Assembly: GCA_947652605.1 (NCBI GenBank)
Contig: OX393578.1
Location: 59,589,415 to 59,653,414, forward strand
From: Elmis aenea
Lineage: Eukaryota > Arthropoda > Insecta > Coleoptera > Elmidae
DNA: 64,000 nt
Direction: 5' to 3'
The notes under the pieces are model-generated. The model was not told the origin of the DNA. It saw only the letters and a program-made list of their open reading frames with translations, and searched no databases. The position numbers were made by a program, and so were the translations under genes. Below are positions 60,503 to 64,000 of this stretch, in pieces. Each line of letters starts with the position of its first letter. Within the stretch, counting starts at the first letter, position 1.

Positions 60503-61812
60503 TACAGGGTTAGCCAATAGGAATGTCGAGATCTAAGTAGGCTATATAAAAAAACATAGGCAACACTGAAACTTCATAAACGTCAAAAGATCTTCGAGAG
60601 TCTTTGCAATTGATGAAGCTATGGCGCGTTCGCCTTTAAACCAACGATTTTTCGCAGTACAGACGTTTTTCGAAACTCGCAGCATTGTAGAAACGCAAAG
60701 AATATTTCGGCGTGAATTCCAAGTTCCAAGACACGGAAGAACACCCACAGACAAAACTCTTTCAAGATGGATACGTGACTTTCGTGCTCGTGAAAGTGTT
60801 GTTTCAAAATTTTCGGGCACTACTCGTTCAGTCAGTTCTCCTGAGAACATTGAACGTGCAAGAATTGCTGTCAAACGGAGTCCGACCCGTTCAGATAAAA
60901 GGCATTCTCAAGCTTTGAACATCTCGAATACATCGTTCCGGCGAATCTTGAAACACGATCTTCGCTTTCACCCTTATAAGAGTCAAATTGTTCAGAAACT
61001 AAAATCCCAGGATAAGAGAGCACGTGTACAATTTTGTGAACATTTTCTAGAAATTTCAATGCCAATGAAAATCAACTGAATGAACTTATGATGACCGATG
61101 AGGCCCATTTTCATTTAGATGGATAAGTAAGTAAGCACAGCTTCAGATACTGGGCTCTGCAAAATCCTTTGAGTTTGCATGAAAAACCTCTACACAGTCC
61201 CAAAGCTACCGTTTGGTGGGGAGTCACCACATCAGGAATTATTAGTCTTCATTTTTTTGAACTGGATAATCTGTAACGGTTACCTCTGATCGTACCTGGT
61301 TATGCTGCAAAACTTCCTCATGCCTGAAGTAAGAAGACTCGGTTTAAACAATGTAATGTTCCAACAGGACGGTGCTACGGCCCATACAGCTCTTCAGTCG
61401 ATGAACACCGTGCGAGAATTTTTTTTCGGGAAGAAGAGTTATCACACGATTCGGTGACATTCAATGGCTTGCAAGATCACCCGACCTGACTGCCCCTGAC
61501 TTTTATTTATGGGGCTATCCCAAGTCTAAAGTGTACAGGGATAAACCACGCACACTTCAAGAACTGAAACTTGCAATTGAACGTGAAGTAAGGGACATCA
61601 ATCGCGATGTGATGTTGAATTTTGTTACGAGATTACGTCTATGTGTTAATTCTCATGCGAATCATTTGAAGGAAGTCATTTTTAAATACTAGATGTATGT
61701 AGTAAAATTGCAAAATTTAAGCTATTAAAAGTTTTTGAACATGTCATTGGTTTTTGTTTGTTCGTTTCATCGCCTACTAAAACCCTGTCATACCTATTGG
61801 CCAACCCTGTAT
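60503..61812 (+). mobile_element. Tc1/mariner-superfamily element (DUF4817-type), decayed
   Basis: Terminal inverted repeats: TACAGGGTTAGCCAATAGGAATG at the left and CATACCTATTGGCCAACCCTGTA at the right. The ends fit TA-target insertion. The interior carries one decayed transposase reading frame. Confidence 0.85.
60621..61692 (+). pseudogene. Decayed DDE transposase (DUF4817 helix-turn-helix plus DDE_3-like core)
   Basis: The first 152 codons (60621-61079) are open: the HTH region FAVQTFFETRSIVETQRIF … GRTPTDKTLSRWIRDF. After a stop, the catalytic segments follow in shifting frames: TDEAHFHLDG (first Asp), NNVMFQQDGATAHTA (second Asp) and RSPDLTAPDFYLWGY (third acidic position). The end is LRLCVNSHANHLKEVIF with a stop at 61690. 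Several stops and frameshifts interrupt it, so it is inactive. Confidence 0.85.
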
Positions 61813-62294
61813 TTAGCAGTTATTTAACTTCTTCGTGACTCCTAAAAATTTTTGTTAACTCGCAAAAACATTTTTTTTAAACTTGTTTTCTAGGACGTGC
61901 CGATCTGATTCACAAACATTCCTCACGATAAAGCAAACATTTTTTTTCTGAGATACTTATCTGGACCTACATTTTTAGGATGCTTCGTGTGGTTTGTGAA
62001 ATCCTAAACTGGTCTGGTTATTACAAAATAAAGTCTATAAAACATGAGTTTTTAACAGGGAGATCTACTTCAACAATTCATATTGCTTCTGGAAACCCAA
62101 GTACAAAACCTGACTTGGTGTTTACCAGGGTGACACGACGCTACTCGTCCCCATTCGGTAGATGTAACGAGTTGCAATGCAACAAGTTAATTAATTTTAA
62201 AGTTATTGTGCACTTCACACTTTGCAGCTTGAACAAAACATTTGGATTGGTTCAAACAATTTGTTACTTCAAGAAGCGAAAAAGTTCTAACAAA
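61813..62294. other. Region upstream of SPH-G exon 1
   Basis: Presumed promoter and 5' UTR of gene G. An open frame runs from 61980 into the signal exon, but its upstream residues look untranslated (no CLIP-like or signal-like content). 62070-62180 resembles nothing I know. Confidence 0.35.
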
Positions 62295-62358
62295 ATGTTT
62301 CAACTTCTGTTTTTGATTGTGTTCATCGGTCAGCTAATAAATGTAACTCATAACGCAG
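62295..62358 (+). CDS. SPH-G, first exon only (partial; gene continues past the window)
   Basis: A 64-base exon encodes the signal peptide MFQLLFLIVFIGQLINVTHNA, then a phase-1 GTACGT donor. Length (64 nt) and phase match the signal exons of A and B, and the position continues the head-to-tail order. No CLIP exon appears in the remaining 1.6 kb; introns of this size occur in A, E and F. Call based on exon shape and context only. Confidence 0.6.
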
Positions 62359-62525
62359 GTACGTTAATCTTTTAATTTACTTAAATTGAGGCATATCTTG
62401 CACAAATATAAGTATTCCCAAAATATTATGTATTAATTTTTGGATAACTTAATAACTGTCTTAAAACTAACCTGATTGTTTGAATAATTTACTGAATCTG
62501 TTCTTAAGACTGCAGGCCGATGCTA

Positions 62526-63613
62526 TACAGGGTGGTCCACTTTTTTTGGAGCAGGACTTTCACAGTCGATAAAAAAACTTATTTTAAAGCGAATATTCCA
62601 TATCAACATGGGTTCAAAAACGCTTCATTTTAAAGATACAAGGTGTTGACATTTTCGAAAAAATATAAATAATGTTTAACCATTTTTGAACCAGTACATA
62701 CATATATTTAAAGCAAATTTGTTATACAGCACCACCTTACAGGTTACCACAATCGGTGAAAATGTCAAGTCCCACAAGCAACCAATGGCCGAGTTGTGAG
62801 AGTTCAGTTTCAATACATTTTATAAAAAACTAGTACGGCCCTGTTCAAAATCAAACTCGAACTGGTTTTTTGGGTAGAACATTTTATTCTAAACAAAAAG
62901 TGTCACGACTTTTCTTGGTATCTACCACCGTTTGGCGCGAAATTGGATTTATTTTATCATTTTCGCGAAAAATTCGTTCGTAAGTTCGATCTAAAAATAT
63001 AACTAATATTCGTAATAATAAAGTAATTACCGATTTTTGCAGTTTTTAATAGTAGAACATACTAATAATGAGGAAAGAAGTTTCGCTAAATTAATGAATA
63101 ATGAGCATTTACTCTGCGAGTTGCAATTTTCTGCTTTTCGCGATATTTTCAGATCGAACTTGGGAGCAAATTTTTCGCGAAAATAGTAAAATAAATCAAA
63201 TTCCGCGCCAAACCTTGGCAGATACGAAGAAAACTCATAAAACTTTTTTTGTTGAGAATAAATTGTTCTACCCAAAAACAAGTTCGAGTTTTATTTTGAA
63301 CAGGTCCGTACTAGTTTTTTATAAAATATATTGAAACTGTACCCCACAACTCCGCCACTGGTTGCTTGTGGGACTTGAAGTTTTCACCGATTGTGGTAAG
63401 CTGTAAGGTGGTGTTGAATACCAAATTTGGTTTAAATATATCTATTGGTTGAGAAACGGTTAAACATTATCGTTATTTTTTCGAAAATTTCAACACCCTG
63501 TTTCTTTAAAATAAAGCGCTTTTGGACCCATGTTGATATGGAATATTCGCTTTAAAATCAATTTTTTCAATCGACTGATAAAGTCCTGCTACTAAAAAGT
63601 GGACCACCCTGTA
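62526..63613. mobile_element. Large foldback element with about 500-bp inverted arms
   Basis: Left end TACAGGGTGGTCCACTTTTTTTGGAGC; right end (reversed) TACAGGGTGGTCCACTTTTTAGTAGC. Matching inverted blocks run inward: CGAATATTCCATATCAACATGGGT near both ends, then ATTTTCGCGAAAAATT and GCGCGAAATTGG/GCGCCAAACCTTGG near the middle. The unpaired centre is only about 63000-63130. No coding content. Different family from the 'ACAGGGTGTTTC' elements. Within the presumed intron 1 of gene G. Confidence 0.88.
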
Positions 63614-64000
63614 TTTGTAAACAAGTTTAGTGCAGTTATTGAACTTTGACAATATCTTGCTAAGTTAGAGCATTTAAAAACGACAGCCAAATAATAGCTC
63701 TGATATACAGACCAACAAAAAATAATTTTAACTGTACAGCAAACACTACGCATTTTTATACCCCTGACATTGTTTTCAAGCGCATATCTACATCTTGTTT
63801 GGTTGTAAATTTTGTGTAACAGCACGCGATTTTTTTGGAATTGTTTCATGTCGTCTGGAACAAAGGCACCTAATTTCTCTTCGTACGGTAAAAAAGTGAA
63901 CCACCGGTATTTAAACAATGATTTATTTATCATATAACTACCCGAACGGCAAGAACAATCCACAACAGCCGTACGTACTACAGTTTCGACGAATTTTTTG
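63614..64000. other. Right edge, unassigned
   Basis: No recognised feature. A minus-strand open frame of 123 codons (63963-63592) overlaps the foldback terminus and matches no family I know. Confidence 0.35.

Noticed and set aside
63592..63963. 123-codon minus-strand open frame at the right edge
   Set aside because: Overlaps the terminus of the foldback element and has no recognisable domain or splice structure.

Overview
The window looks like a piece of an AT-rich insect nuclear genome. Evidence: multi-exon genes with GT-AG introns, small introns next to TE-filled ones, poly(A) signals, many non-LTR, mariner-type, hAT and Helitron remnants, and arthropod-type CLIP-domain proteins. A beetle is the best guess from the feel of the proteins and repeats, but the sequence alone does not prove it.

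Layout. 1-7.1 kb is gene-free: a LINE fragment, a GC-rich island, and a degenerate tandem repeat split by a hAT element with a perfect 8-bp target-site duplication. 7.1-7.9 kb (+) is a two-exon MRGBP/Eaf7 gene (NuA4/TIP60 complex). 12.1-13.7 kb (-) is a two-exon ArfGAP gene of the SMAP family, convergent with MRGBP; foldback elements lie between them. 15.5-17.35 kb is a satellite of about ten 182-bp monomers.

From 18 kb to the right edge runs a head-to-tail (+) array of secreted serine protease homologues (SPHs). I call them A (18.1-24.6 kb), B (26.9-29.8), C (30.9-35.1), D (36.2-38.8), E (39.6-45.5), F (49.0-58.7), and the first exon of a probable G (62.3). The intact ones share one six-exon plan: signal peptide, CLIP1, CLIP2 plus linker plus start of the protease-like domain, then three protease-like exons. 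Joined exons of A, B, C-long, C-short, E and F all give lengths divisible by three. All six protease-like domains lack the catalytic His (Ser or Arg instead) and five lack the catalytic Ser (Phe, Val or Ile), while Asp stays. They are therefore predicted to be non-proteolytic, like cofactors of clip-protease cascades (melanization, Toll). That role is inferred from the family.

B duplicates A (an intronic LINE remnant is shared) and D duplicates C. C is the most unusual locus: one signal exon is followed by two pairs of CLIP exons. The first pair is E-like and ends in its own stop and poly(A) signal (a CLIP-only product). The second pair is A-like and continues into a full SPH. D has lost nearly all CLIP coding sequence. 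Introns and spacers hold foldback elements, some with captured coding scraps, two more tandem arrays, a Helitron, several dead LINEs and a dead DDE transposon.
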